From the NCBI RefSeq assembly GCF_041365695.1, contig NZ_JBGFSJ010000002.1, positions 372,001-436,000 on the forward strand: 64,000 bases of DNA, read 5' to 3'. Every line of letters begins with the position of its first letter. Position 1 is the first letter of the stretch. Below the pieces are notes generated by a model. The model did no database searches, was not told the origin of the DNA, and worked only from the letters and a program-made list of their open reading frames with translations. The translations under genes were made by a program, and so were the position numbers. This document shows positions 35,258 through 42,933 of this stretch, one piece after another. This DNA comes from Rhodosalinus sp041365695. GTDB lineage: Bacteria > Pseudomonadota > Alphaproteobacteria > Rhodobacterales > Rhodobacteraceae.

Positions 35258-36286
35258 CGCTTCTCTCCCTTCGGAGTGGTTGCGTAACATTTGAGTCGTC
35301 TCGTCGCGGGACAATCGGTACCGTCTCCCGCAGACCGGCATCGGCGCGGCTGCGCCGAAACGTGCCAAGGACGCGCGACCGCGGCGCGGTCAGCGCCGGT
35401 GTCGGGGGGCGCATGTGATCGCCCCAAGCGTCGAGATCGTTTTGCCGCGCCATGAAGCCCAATTCGGATGCACCGCCTTTCGTGATGGCGGTTCGGCGCG
35501 TGATCGGCATCCGTCTGGCGTGGGCGCCTGTCTTGCGCCACAACTGCACGCTACATAACCAACCTGAGCCCGAGGTCAACCCGGGCCGCCGCGCGCCCGC
35601 GCCAAGGTGCTCGAAGAACCGGACCGACCGGTGCCCCGGCCGGGCGGCACCTCCTTCGCGCTGACGCGTCCCGCCTCCTGCCGCGGAACCCGGGCCGCGA
35701 GCCGGACCGCGTCATCCGTGCCGGGCGTGCCGTCATGAAGCGCGAGTGTGGCGTCCCGAGCGGCGGCGATCACCCGGGCCGAGCGGGCCTCGGGCGGCAG
35801 ATCGCAAGCGAAGGCCAAGAGGCTCGATGCGCCCTCCGGGCCGGTCATGCGATGGACCGCGCGGCCCACGCCGCGCGCCTCATTCCCGGGGACACGGCCG
35901 GCGTGAACGCCGCCGATGCATGTCGCGCCCCCGTCGCCGGGGGGCGTAGGGGCGATCCTGCGGACGGGCCGCCGCCCGGGCCCTGTCGGCGGAGCCTTCC
36001 TGACCTGTCCGGCCCGACCCGTCGCGGCCCGGGGCTCCCGCGATCTCTCCGGGGCCGGGCAAGAGCGCGATCCTCTTTCGCAGACCTCTTCAGGTTCGAC
36101 GTGCCGGGCCGAAGACCGGCTTGGTCGCGCGGAAAGTCGGCTGGTATTTCCCGCTCCCCGGCGGATACGGTCCGGCAAGACCGGGTCGAGGAGGCGCGCG
36201 AGGCATGATGACCAGGACGAGCGTGCCCGGGGCGGAGCGCCCCGGCAGCGACCGGGGGCCTCGGCCGGGCCGGCGGAGGCGCGTCC
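35258..36286. other. Gene-poor region upstream of proX, no gene supported
   Basis: About 1 kb with very high GC but no convincing coding sequence. The first roughly 300 bases must include the proX promoter, and the T/A-richer words TTGAGTCG and ACATAACC are visible there. Frames on both strands are long only because of high GC. A minus-strand frame 35576-35848 has mild gene character (see rejected items). Nothing else was recognised. Confidence 0.5.
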
Positions 36287-37369
36287 ATGCGTGACGCCGA
36301 AAGCCTCGACACGACGGTCGCCATCGTCGGCGGCGGTCTTTCCGGAGTGGCGCTCGCCGCGCGGCTGGCGCACGCCGGTATCGCGTTCCGTGTTTTCGAG
36401 GCGGGACAGAGGTTCGGCGGCCGCATCGCGGCGCTCGACGCGCCCGGTGGCCGCGTGGACCTCGGCCCGTCCTGGTTCTGGCCGGGTCAGCCGCGCCTTG
36501 CGCAACTGATAGCGGATCTCGGCCTTCGGGCCTTTCCCCAGCATTCGGAGGGCGAGATCTGCCTCGAGGACGCGCGGGGCCGCGTGCATCGCGGGGCGGG
36601 CTTCGCGTCGATGCAGGGCGCCTTGCGCATCGACGGCGGCACGGTCGCCGTGATCGACGGGCTGGTGGCGCGCTTGCCTGCGGACCGTCTGCACCTCGAC
36701 AGCCCGGTTCGCGGTGTCGAACGGGACGCCGGGATCGTGCTGGCCGACGGGCGGCGCGTGATGGCGCGCCACGTGGTGCTGGCGCTGCCGCCGCGCCTTG
36801 CCGCGGGTCTTCGTTTCGAGCCCGGTCTGCCCGGGGACGTGCTGCACCGCCTCGACGCCATTCCCACCTGGATGGCAGGGCATGGCAAGTTCGTCGCGGT
36901 CTACGATCGCCCTTTCTGGCGCGAGGCGGGCCTGTCCGGTGACGCGATGAGCCGCCACGGCCCGCTCGCGGAAATCCACGACGCCTCGGGCGCTGACGGA
37001 CGCCCTGCCGCGCTTTTCGGATTCCTGGGCGTTCCCGCGGCCCAACGGTTCGAGAATGCCCGGCAGATCGAGGACGCCGCGCTTGGCCAGCTTTCGCGCA
37101 TCTTCGGTTCCGCCGCGGCGTCGCCGGTGCTGACGTCGCTGAAGGACTGGGCGTTCGACCCCCTCGCCGCGACCGGGCAGGATCACGTTCCCCCGCAAGG
37201 CCACCCCGCCTACGGCCTGCCCGCCGGAGCGACGGACCTCTGGGGCGGCCGGCTTCATTTCGCCGTGACCGAGACCGCACCCGAGATGGGCGGATTGATG
37301 GAGGGGGCCCTGGCATCGGCCGAAAGGGCCGCGAGCGCGATCATCGCCGCGCAGTCCGGCGTGCTGTGA
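36287..37369 (+). CDS. FAD-dependent amine oxidase-type oxidoreductase
   Basis: This 360-residue flavoprotein has an N-terminal Rossmann FAD-binding motif (VAIVGGGLSGVALAARLA; GxGxxG core at GGGLSG) and the glycine-rich second block RFGGRIAAL. A C-terminal substrate-binding part (GATDLWGGRLHFAVTETAPEMGGLMEGAL) carries the family's FAD-binding end. It belongs to the amine oxidase/protoporphyrinogen-oxidase-like superfamily, with substrate unknown. GGAGG precedes the ATG at 36287. It is shorter than typical amine oxidases (about 450), so it may be a compact variant. Confidence 0.78.
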   Translation: MRDAESLDTTVAIVGGGLSGVALAARLAHAGIAFRVFEAGQRFGGRIAALDAPGGRVDLGPSWFWPGQPRLAQLIADLGLRAFPQHSEGEICLEDARGRVHRGAGFASMQGALRIDGGTVAVIDGLVARLPADRLHLDSPVRGVERDAGIVLADGRRVMARHVVLALPPRLAAGLRFEPGLPGDVLHRLDAIPTWMAGHGKFVAVYDRPFWREAGLSGDAMSRHGPLAEIHDASGADGRPAALFGFLGVPAAQRFENARQIEDAALGQLSRIFGSAAASPVLTSLKDWAFDPLAATGQDHVPPQGHPAYGLPAGATDLWGGRLHFAVTETAPEMGGLMEGALASAERAASAIIAAQSGVL

Positions 37370-37425
37370 CCCATAAGATCTCCCGGTCTGCCGCCGCTTT
37401 GACGCCGGGCGCGGCCGCGATCGTC

Positions 37426-38319
37426 TCAGGATGAAGCGTCGGGGCACCCGCTCTTGAGCCGCCGGGAGAGTTCCGCGATATGCGCGGGCCCGATTTCGCA
37501 GCACCCGCCGATCGTCGAGGCGCCGGCTTCGACCCATTCGGCTGCGAAGTCCGCGTATCGTTCCGGCCCGACATCCTCGCGCGCCGTCAGCAGGTCCGTG
37601 GTCGCGCCGATCCGGTCGAACCGTGGATCGATTTGCGTGAACCCGTTGGCGTAGGCGCCGAAGGGCAGGCCGAGGCCCGCGAGGATCGGCAATCCGCGGG
37701 ACACTGCCTCGGGACGCGAACAGTTCAGCATCACCCGCTCCGGGCGGTATTCGGGCAGGAGCGGCGCGATATCGGACAAGGCTTCGCCGGAACGAAGGCG
37801 CGTGCCGTCCTCGTCCATGACGCTCAGCGCCAGCCAGACGGGTTTGCCGGCGGTTCGCGCACCCATGAGCGCGCCGCGCGCCTCGTCGACCGAAGACATC
37901 GTCTCGAGCAGGAGGACGTCGACCACCCGCGCCTGGCGCGCGGCGACATGCGCGTAGATCTCCGCCGCGCGCTCGACCGGCGGGGCAAGGTCCGGGCGGT
38001 ACGAGAAGCCGAGCGGCCCCAGCGATCCGGCGACCAGCCCGCGGCCGGCCGCGTCACGCGCCTCGGCGGCGATCGCGCAGGCGATATCGATCAGTTCCTC
38101 GAGGCGCTCGGCAAGGTCGTGCGGCGCAAGCCGGTCTGGCAGAAGGGCGTATGTGTCCGCGGTCGCGACCTCTGCACCCGCCGCGAAGAAATCGCGATGC
38201 ACGCCGCGCACCAGATCGGGCTCGTCCAGCAGCGCCTGCGTGGACCAGAGCGGTGTCGCGCAGCCCGCGCGGCGCACCAGCTCCTGCCCCATTCCGCCAT
38301 CGAGGATGGTGATGTCCAT
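37426..38319 (-). CDS. Homocysteine S-methyltransferase family protein
   Basis: This 297-residue enzyme of the methylmethionine/betaine-homocysteine methyltransferase group has the zinc-binding cysteines C200 (MLNCSRP) and C273/C274 (GGCCEIG), with a Gly-rich N-terminus DGGMGQELVRR. It moves a methyl group from a donor such as S-methylmethionine or a betaine to homocysteine, forming methionine. GAGGC precedes the ATG at 38319. The frame extends far upstream only because of high GC. Proximity to a betaine transporter and to DMGDH-like genes suggests a betaine-type donor; that is inference. Confidence 0.85.
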   Translation of the reverse strand: MDITILDGGMGQELVRRAGCATPLWSTQALLDEPDLVRGVHRDFFAAGAEVATADTYALLPDRLAPHDLAERLEELIDIACAIAAEARDAAGRGLVAGSLGPLGFSYRPDLAPPVERAAEIYAHVAARQARVVDVLLLETMSSVDEARGALMGARTAGKPVWLALSVMDEDGTRLRSGEALSDIAPLLPEYRPERVMLNCSRPEAVSRGLPILAGLGLPFGAYANGFTQIDPRFDRIGATTDLLTAREDVGPERYADFAAEWVEAGASTIGGCCEIGPAHIAELSRRLKSGCPDASS

Positions 38320-38621
38320 GATATTGCCTCGCAGACCCCGATCCGTGCAAGTAACCGGACGCCCCGGAAAGTCCAGCCCGTCTTCGACCGCCGGGCGCGA
38401 CGCGTCGGCGAGGCGGGGGAGCTTCGAACCGGGCAGCGGCGTCGCCCAGCCGTCCGCCGATCCGCGGAATCGGGGCGCCTGCCGTTTCCGCGCGAGCGGA
38501 GAAGCCGCCACCGGCCGAACGCCGTGCCGCGTCGTCGCGATCGCGCGGCGACGCCTTGGCCCGGACCAAGGCGCGCGGGTCCGTTCGCGGCGGCGTCTTC
38601 CGAAGCCGGCTGCCGCGGGCA
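38320..38621. other. Intergenic region, no gene seen
   Basis: This lies between the homocysteine methyltransferase start and the end of the HTTM protein gene, both on the minus strand. It is high-GC with no recognisable protein on either strand and no clear terminator with a T run. It presumably includes the methyltransferase promoter. Confidence 0.4.
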
Positions 38622-40103
38622 TCATTGCGGCGGGCGCTCCGCGCGCGTGGCGCGCGCAGGGCCGACCGCGAGGGCCGGAGCGTCCGTTGCAAGGGAAAGG
38701 TCGATGACCGGATCCGGCAAGCCGTTGTCGGCCACGCCCCAGACCGGTTCGCGCAGCGGAAGGACCCATGGGTCGGCGCGAAGGTAGCCCAGAGGCACCG
38801 CGGTCAGGTCCACGTCGGGATCGATGAATAGCTGCGGCGGGCGGCCGTTGAGCGACTTGCGGATCTCCGCGCGGACCGCGACGTCGCTGTGGCCGGCCTG
38901 TCGCCAGATCTCTTCCAGATGACCGGCGAAGGCGTGCACCATGTCGGAGCGCACAATCATCTTGCGCGCCTGCCGCCGGGAGAGGTAATCGCGTGCGTCG
39001 ACCTCCCACGTCTCGGTGCCGGACGTCACGTGGAACACGCCCTCGGCGTCCCGGTCGTAGATCCGCATCCGCCAGGAAAAGCGGTGCCCGTCCCCCGACC
39101 AGCGCACCTCGGTGGGAAGGGCGCCTGCGCGCAGCGGCAGCGCGACCTGCACCGCAAGCCAGCCGGCCATCGCCACGAGGGCCGCGGCCGGCAGGGCGCG
39201 CATGGCCGGCGCGGGTGGCGGCACATGGGGCGGCAGTTCCTCGAAGCGCAGGAGCAGCCAGCGCGCGAACTGGCGCGGCCAGTCCGGCGCGAAGAAGATC
39301 GTCGTCGCCGCGATCGTCAGCCAGGGAAAGATCCCGATGTTGAAGAAGAGGGCGTTCGCGGCATGGAACACGCAGTAGACGAGGAAGACGGCAAGCCGGG
39401 TCCTTTCCCACAGGAGCAGCGGCGCGCCGACGATGTGGAGCGCGACGGCGCCCCATGTGCCCGCGAGGATCACCCAATCGTACTGGAAAAGGAAACCGAA
39501 CCAGTGATCGTCCGCCTGCGCGCGAAGCCACAGCCCAAGCGGCTCTCCCGCCAGCCAGTCGGGCGTCAGCTTCACGAGGCCCGCATAGATCAGCATGATC
39601 TCCATCTGCGCGCGCAGGATGAACACCGCGGCATAGGGCACATGCGTCGCGCGCACGCCCGTAAAGAGGCGCGCGTCGAGCGACAGGGCCCGATGCGCGG
39701 GAAGGACGCACATGATCAGCAGGAACAGGATGACGAGGTAGAAGTGGTTGAGGTATTCCGCCTTGTCGAGCAGGAAGAAGTAGCTGAACGTCACGGTCAG
39801 CGCGATGATCGCCACGCGGTAGAACAGGCCCAGCATGACGAGCAGCGCGAAGACGCCCATCGCCAGCCACGCGACGTGGATCCACGGCTCCGGCAGGGGC
39901 TGCACCCAGCCGAAACCGGGATAGGCGAAATGGTAGTCCGGCGCGACCCAGTAGCGCCATATCCGGTCGTACTTGATGAAACGCCAGCAATCCCAGACCA
40001 GCATGGCCCCCAGCGCGATCCGGAACGCGGCGAGCGAGAGCGCGGGAACCGGGCGCGCGAGCGCCTGGGCGAGGGTGGCTGCGTGCGGCAGGCGTGTCGG
40101 CAT
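38622..40103 (-). CDS. HTTM-domain membrane protein (vitamin K gamma-carboxylase-like)
   Basis: This 493-residue protein has about 8 hydrophobic segments in the first 300 residues, with the HTTM pattern (SLAAFRIALGAMLVWDCW near the start, YLNHFYLVILFLLIMCVLPAHRALSLD). A soluble C-terminal domain (about 320-493) follows. HTTM is the domain of vitamin K-dependent gamma-glutamyl carboxylase; bacterial members have unknown substrates. The ATG at 40103 follows CGGAGAC. It is favoured over 40127 because a promoter palindrome (40134-40162) places transcription start near 40127. It probably belongs to the ECF regulon. Confidence 0.78.
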   Translation of the reverse strand: MPTRLPHAATLAQALARPVPALSLAAFRIALGAMLVWDCWRFIKYDRIWRYWVAPDYHFAYPGFGWVQPLPEPWIHVAWLAMGVFALLVMLGLFYRVAIIALTVTFSYFFLLDKAEYLNHFYLVILFLLIMCVLPAHRALSLDARLFTGVRATHVPYAAVFILRAQMEIMLIYAGLVKLTPDWLAGEPLGLWLRAQADDHWFGFLFQYDWVILAGTWGAVALHIVGAPLLLWERTRLAVFLVYCVFHAANALFFNIGIFPWLTIAATTIFFAPDWPRQFARWLLLRFEELPPHVPPPAPAMRALPAAALVAMAGWLAVQVALPLRAGALPTEVRWSGDGHRFSWRMRIYDRDAEGVFHVTSGTETWEVDARDYLSRRQARKMIVRSDMVHAFAGHLEEIWRQAGHSDVAVRAEIRKSLNGRPPQLFIDPDVDLTAVPLGYLRADPWVLPLREPVWGVADNGLPDPVIDLSLATDAPALAVGPARATRAERPPQ

Positions 40104-40133
40104 CCGTCCGTCTCCGGTTTTTCCCATGCTTTC

Positions 40134-40162
40134 GGAATACGATCCAAGCGGCTGCGTATTCC
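40134..40162. promoter_or_regulatory. Palindromic ECF-sigma promoter, copy 1 (HTTM / DCC)
   Basis: The sequence GGAATACG (40134-40141), a 13-base spacer and CGTATTCC (40155-40162) form a perfect inverted repeat. Read in either direction it is an ECF-like promoter with -35 GGAATA and -10 CGTATT, spaced 15 bases. Leftward it points at the HTTM gene and rightward at the DCC gene, with short leaders of about 22-24 bases to the SD-supported starts. An identical repeat lies at 42874-42902. Confidence 0.7.
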
Positions 40163-40190
40163 ATGAAGCCATGAAATGAAGGACCCCGCC

Positions 40191-40598
40191 ATGACGGCCG
40201 ATCCGCTGACCATCCTCTACGACGGCGCGTGCCCGTTCTGCGCGTCTTATGTCCGCATGGCGCGGCTTCGCGCGACGGTGGGCCAGGTGGAACTGGTCGA
40301 TGCCCGGTCCGGGGATCCGCGCGTCGGCGAGGCGCTCGCCGCGGGGCTCGATCTCGACGAGGGCATGGTCGTGCTTTGGCAGGGGAAGCGATATCACGGG
40401 GTCGAGGCGGTTCACCTGCTCGCCCTGCTGTCCGGCGAGGGCGGGCTCGGCAACTGGGTGCAGCGCTGGCTCTTCGGCAAGCCGCGCAGGGCCGCCCTGG
40501 TTTATCCGTGGCTCGTGCGCGGACGGCGGGCGTGGTTGCGGCTGGCCGGTCGCGCACCGATCGCGGCGGGGAAGAAATCCGTCCCGTCCCGGGAATAG
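40191..40598 (+). CDS. DCC-family thiol-disulfide oxidoreductase (DUF393)
   Basis: This 135-residue protein has the DCC motif DGACPFC at residues 11-17 (Cys14 and Cys17 as a CxxC active site) in a thioredoxin-like fold, then a basic C-terminal part. Start at 40191 is chosen because AAGGA lies 10 bases before it; an ATG at 40176 would put the start almost on the transcription start. The gene is divergent from HTTM and both read out from the palindrome. DCC proteins frequently sit beside HTTM proteins; that pairing is general knowledge, the reaction is not known. Confidence 0.8.
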   Translation: MTADPLTILYDGACPFCASYVRMARLRATVGQVELVDARSGDPRVGEALAAGLDLDEGMVVLWQGKRYHGVEAVHLLALLSGEGGLGNWVQRWLFGKPRRAALVYPWLVRGRRAWLRLAGRAPIAAGKKSVPSRE

Positions 40599-40847
40599 AT
40601 GACGGCCACGGTTCGTAAACCCTTCCGAGGCCCAGCGCACGGGGCCAGGTGGCGGGAGCGCAAGAATGAAGGACCGAACATCGTTCACGACGGTCGTCGA
40701 TCCCGCCGCGCCGGGCCATCCCGTGCACTCCTCGACGGGCGCGCGCCCGTCCGGGCCTTCGCCGGCGCGGTCGGCGGCTTCTGCCGCGTGCAGAGCGCGA
40801 CCCGACCGGTTCGATCGAACCACACCTCAAATCACGGAGATCCTGCA

Positions 40848-41288
40848 ATGACCTTCAGATTCACCTTCGCGGCTCTCGGCACCGTCGCGCTTCTCATGAC
40901 GAGCACGACCGCGGGAGCGCAGGCGCGCTTTTCGGATATCGATACCAACGGGGACGGCCTTCTGTCCTTCGAGGAGCTTGAAAGCCGCTTCGGCGCGGCC
41001 GCGGCGACGCGGTTCCTGGACCGCAACGGCGGACAGGACCTCTCGCGCGATGACGTGCGTGGCATGAATGACGACGATGATGACGACGACGATGACGATG
41101 ATGACGATGACGATGACGACGACGATGATGATGATGATGACGGTGATCTCGACGACGATGACGATGACGGTGATCGCGACGATGATGACGATGACGGCGG
41201 CGACCGCGATGACGACGACGATGACGGTGGCGACCGCGATGACGATGACGACGGGGGCGACGGCGACGACAACGACGATGACGACTGA
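40848..41288 (+). CDS. Exported EF-hand protein with poly-aspartate tail
   Basis: This 146-residue protein has a signal peptide (about 1-24) and one clear EF-hand loop at residues 32-43 (DTNGDGLLSFEE; Ca ligands D32, N34, D36, E43). A degenerate second loop (LDRNGGQDLSRDD) follows at about 57-69. It then has 24 consecutive Asp at 75-98 and further Asp clusters separated by Gly and Arg to the C-terminus. GGAG precedes the ATG at 40848. The protein is probably secreted and binds calcium heavily; function is unknown. It is followed by a strong terminator. Confidence 0.8.
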   Translation: MTFRFTFAALGTVALLMTSTTAGAQARFSDIDTNGDGLLSFEELESRFGAAAATRFLDRNGGQDLSRDDVRGMNDDDDDDDDDDDDDDDDDDDDDDDDGDLDDDDDDGDRDDDDDDGGDRDDDDDDGGDRDDDDDGGDGDDNDDDD

Positions 41289-41311
41289 GCGATAGCATCG
41301 CGACCGAGGTG

Positions 41312-41342
41312 GGGCCGGCCCGGCATGCGGGCCGGCCCTTTT
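41312..41342 (+). terminator. Intrinsic terminator after the EF-hand gene
   Basis: A perfect 11-bp stem (GGGCCGGCCCG at 41312-41322 and CGGGCCGGCCC at 41328-41338, 5-base loop) is followed by four T residues at 41339-41342. It lies 24 bases after the EF-hand stop, so it closes that transcript. Confidence 0.8.
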
Positions 41343-41547
41343 CGTTCCCGCTCCGTGCGTGCGCCGAGCGCCTTGTCCCTCGGGTTTTCCCGCGCATGGA
41401 CCGAACGCCGGGCGACAGCCCCGTTCCGGCACCCGAACATGCGCAACATGCCGACCGGCCCCGTCGCACCGGTCTTTCGGTCGTGATGCAAGCTGATGCG
41501 CCGTGGCAAGGGCGCCGTGGGCGCCCGGACCGGCCGGCGCGAGGCTG

Positions 41548-42306
41548 TCAGTCCTCCAGCGCCGACAGCGCGGCCCGCTCCTCCTCCGGCGGCAGCGGCG
41601 CACCGGCTTCGACCGACACCATCCATGCGTCCAGCGCCTCGAGCGCGCCGGCGGGCGCGTAGCTCTGCCCACTGTCCGCGCCAGCGCCGGTCGAGGCTGC
41701 GAAACGCAGGTTCCACGCCGCACCCTCGGCGCAGGCGACGGCGATCGTGGCGTCGCGCTCCGTGTCGAGTTCGAATTCGCGGCAAAGCGCGCCGTGGGGC
41801 ATGCGGAAGGACGAGATCACCGAAACCTCGCCTGCCGCCACGCGCGCCGCCGCCCCGGCCTCGAGCCGCGACAGCGCCCTGGCGATCCCGCCCGCCTCGA
41901 GCGCGGCGAGCCCCCGCGCGGCATCCGGCGCGGTATCCGGCCGCAGCGTCAGGCCCGTGGCCAGCCCGACCGCGAGCGCCAGGCTCGCCGCGAGCGCCAT
42001 GGGCGCCCAGGGCAGCCCGCTGGCCGCACCCCGGCCGGCGGGTCGGGCAAACGGCGTGACGCGCGTGTCGCGGGCCGCGTCGAGCGTCGCCCGCACCCGC
42101 GCCATCAGCGTTTCGGACACCGGCTCCGCGGGGCGGGCGGCGCGGGCCGTGGCAAGCACATCGCCCGTCGCGCGGAAAAGCGCGATGCGCTGCGCCACGG
42201 TCTCGTCCTCCGACGCGGCCCTCTCGACCGCGGCGGCGGTGTCCGCGTCGAGCGCCCCGTCCGCGTAGGCCATCAGGGTCTCGTCGGAGAGGTCATGCGT
42301 TGCCAT
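41548..42306 (-). CDS. Anti-sigma factor, membrane-anchored
   Basis: This 252-residue protein has a cytoplasmic N-terminus typical of anti-sigma domains (HDLSDETLMAYADGALDADTAAAVERA). One membrane segment lies at about 102-124 (PWAPMALAASLALAVGLATGLT). The remaining C-terminal domain is on the other side and has two Cys (HGALCREF, AVACAEG). It lacks the zinc HxxxCxxC motif of the ZAS anti-sigmas. AAGGAAAG precedes the ATG at 42306. It follows the ECF sigma gene by 26 bases in the same operon, so it is the expected cognate inhibitor. Confidence 0.82.
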   Translation of the reverse strand: MATHDLSDETLMAYADGALDADTAAAVERAASEDETVAQRIALFRATGDVLATARAARPAEPVSETLMARVRATLDAARDTRVTPFARPAGRGAASGLPWAPMALAASLALAVGLATGLTLRPDTAPDAARGLAALEAGGIARALSRLEAGAAARVAAGEVSVISSFRMPHGALCREFELDTERDATIAVACAEGAAWNLRFAASTGAGADSGQSYAPAGALEALDAWMVSVEAGAPLPPEEERAALSALED

Positions 42307-42332
42307 GGGCTCTTTCCTTTTCTTCGACGGAC

Positions 42333-42839
42333 CTACGCGTCGGCGGCGCGATCTATTCCCATCTTCCGGGCCAGCGCGACGCGTCCGCGCGCCAGGCGGC
42401 TCATCACGGTGCCCGCCGGAACGCCCAGAACCCCGGCCGCCTCGGCATAGGTCAGCTCCTCGAAGCAGACGAGGACGATCACGTCCCGCTGATCGGCGGG
42501 CAGGGTTTCCAGCGCGGCCACGGTCTGCGTCAGCATCAGCGACGCCTCCGTCGCGCGCGCCCCGTCGGTGACCGCGGCCTCGGGCGTGGCGTGCACGTCG
42601 ATCTCCGTGCCCCGGGTGGCCTGCCGGCGCCCCGTGTCGATCCAGGCATTGCGCAGGATACGAAAGAGCCACGGCTGAAGCCGCGCCCCGGGTTCGACGC
42701 GGCCGCGCGCCTCGACCGCGCGTTCCACCGTGGTCTGCACGAGATCGTCGGCCATGTCCGGCCGCCGGCAGAGCGACAGCGCGTAGCGGCGCAGGACCGG
42801 CAGCGCCGCGACGAGCTCCGTCTCGAAATCATCCAGCAT
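42333..42839 (-). CDS. ECF-type RNA polymerase sigma factor
   Basis: This 168-residue ECF sigma factor has region 2 (RYALSLCRRPDMADDLVQTTVERA and QPWLFRILRNAWID) and region 4 (LPADQRDVIVLVCFEELTYAEAAGVLGVPAGTVMSRLARGR; seen as YAEAAGVLGV and GTVMSRLARGR). The gene is first in an operon with the anti-sigma. A palindromic ECF promoter at 42874-42902 sits about 35 bases upstream, so it is probably autoregulated. The target set seen here is the divergent protease, HTTM and DCC genes. Confidence 0.9.
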   Translation of the reverse strand: MLDDFETELVAALPVLRRYALSLCRRPDMADDLVQTTVERAVEARGRVEPGARLQPWLFRILRNAWIDTGRRQATRGTEIDVHATPEAAVTDGARATEASLMLTQTVAALETLPADQRDVIVLVCFEELTYAEAAGVLGVPAGTVMSRLARGRVALARKMGIDRAADA

Positions 42840-42873
42840 CCGGCGCGCCCCAGAACTTTCCGCGCAGCATTGC

Positions 42874-42902
42874 GGAATACGACGATATCGGGAACGTATT
42901 CC
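42874..42902. promoter_or_regulatory. Palindromic ECF-sigma promoter, copy 2 (sigma / S8 protease)
   Basis: The same 8-base arms and the same 13-base spacer as the copy at 40134-40162: GGAATACG at 42874-42881 and CGTATTCC at 42895-42902. The spacer sequences differ, so the arms and the distance are what is conserved. Leftward it serves the sigma/anti-sigma genes, rightward the S8 protease gene. Predicted leaders of about 25-28 bases agree with the SD-supported starts. Confidence 0.75.
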
Positions 42903-42933
42903 ATGCGACGCAAGAAAAACGGAGAGTATCGCC

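Noticed and set aside
35576..35848. Minus-strand frame of about 90 codons with a mild gene-like sequence (SLLAFACDLPPEARSARV)
   Set aside because: There is no SD before its ATG at 35848, no family recognised and a low-complexity tail. It could be a gene remnant but I cannot support a feature.
40127..40176. Alternative starts for HTTM (40127) and DCC (40176)
   Set aside because: Both lie at or very near the predicted transcription starts from the palindrome and lack an SD; 40103 and 40191 have SDs.
37426..40848. A single very long minus-strand frame of about 1140 codons
   Set aside because: Only the 894 bases at 37426-38319 look like a protein (homocysteine methyltransferase). The upstream extension is a high-GC shadow of the HTTM gene in another frame.
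40666..40851. Short plus-strand frame of 61 codons ending over the EF-hand start
   Set aside because: The translation is Ser/Pro/Ala-rich with no family and no upstream SD. The EF-hand gene has its own SD and signal peptide, so this is not needed.
41070..41287. Repeated GAY triplets considered as a tandem repeat or CRISPR-like array
   Set aside because: It lies inside a signal-peptide EF-hand reading frame with an SD and terminator, with no unit-spacer structure.
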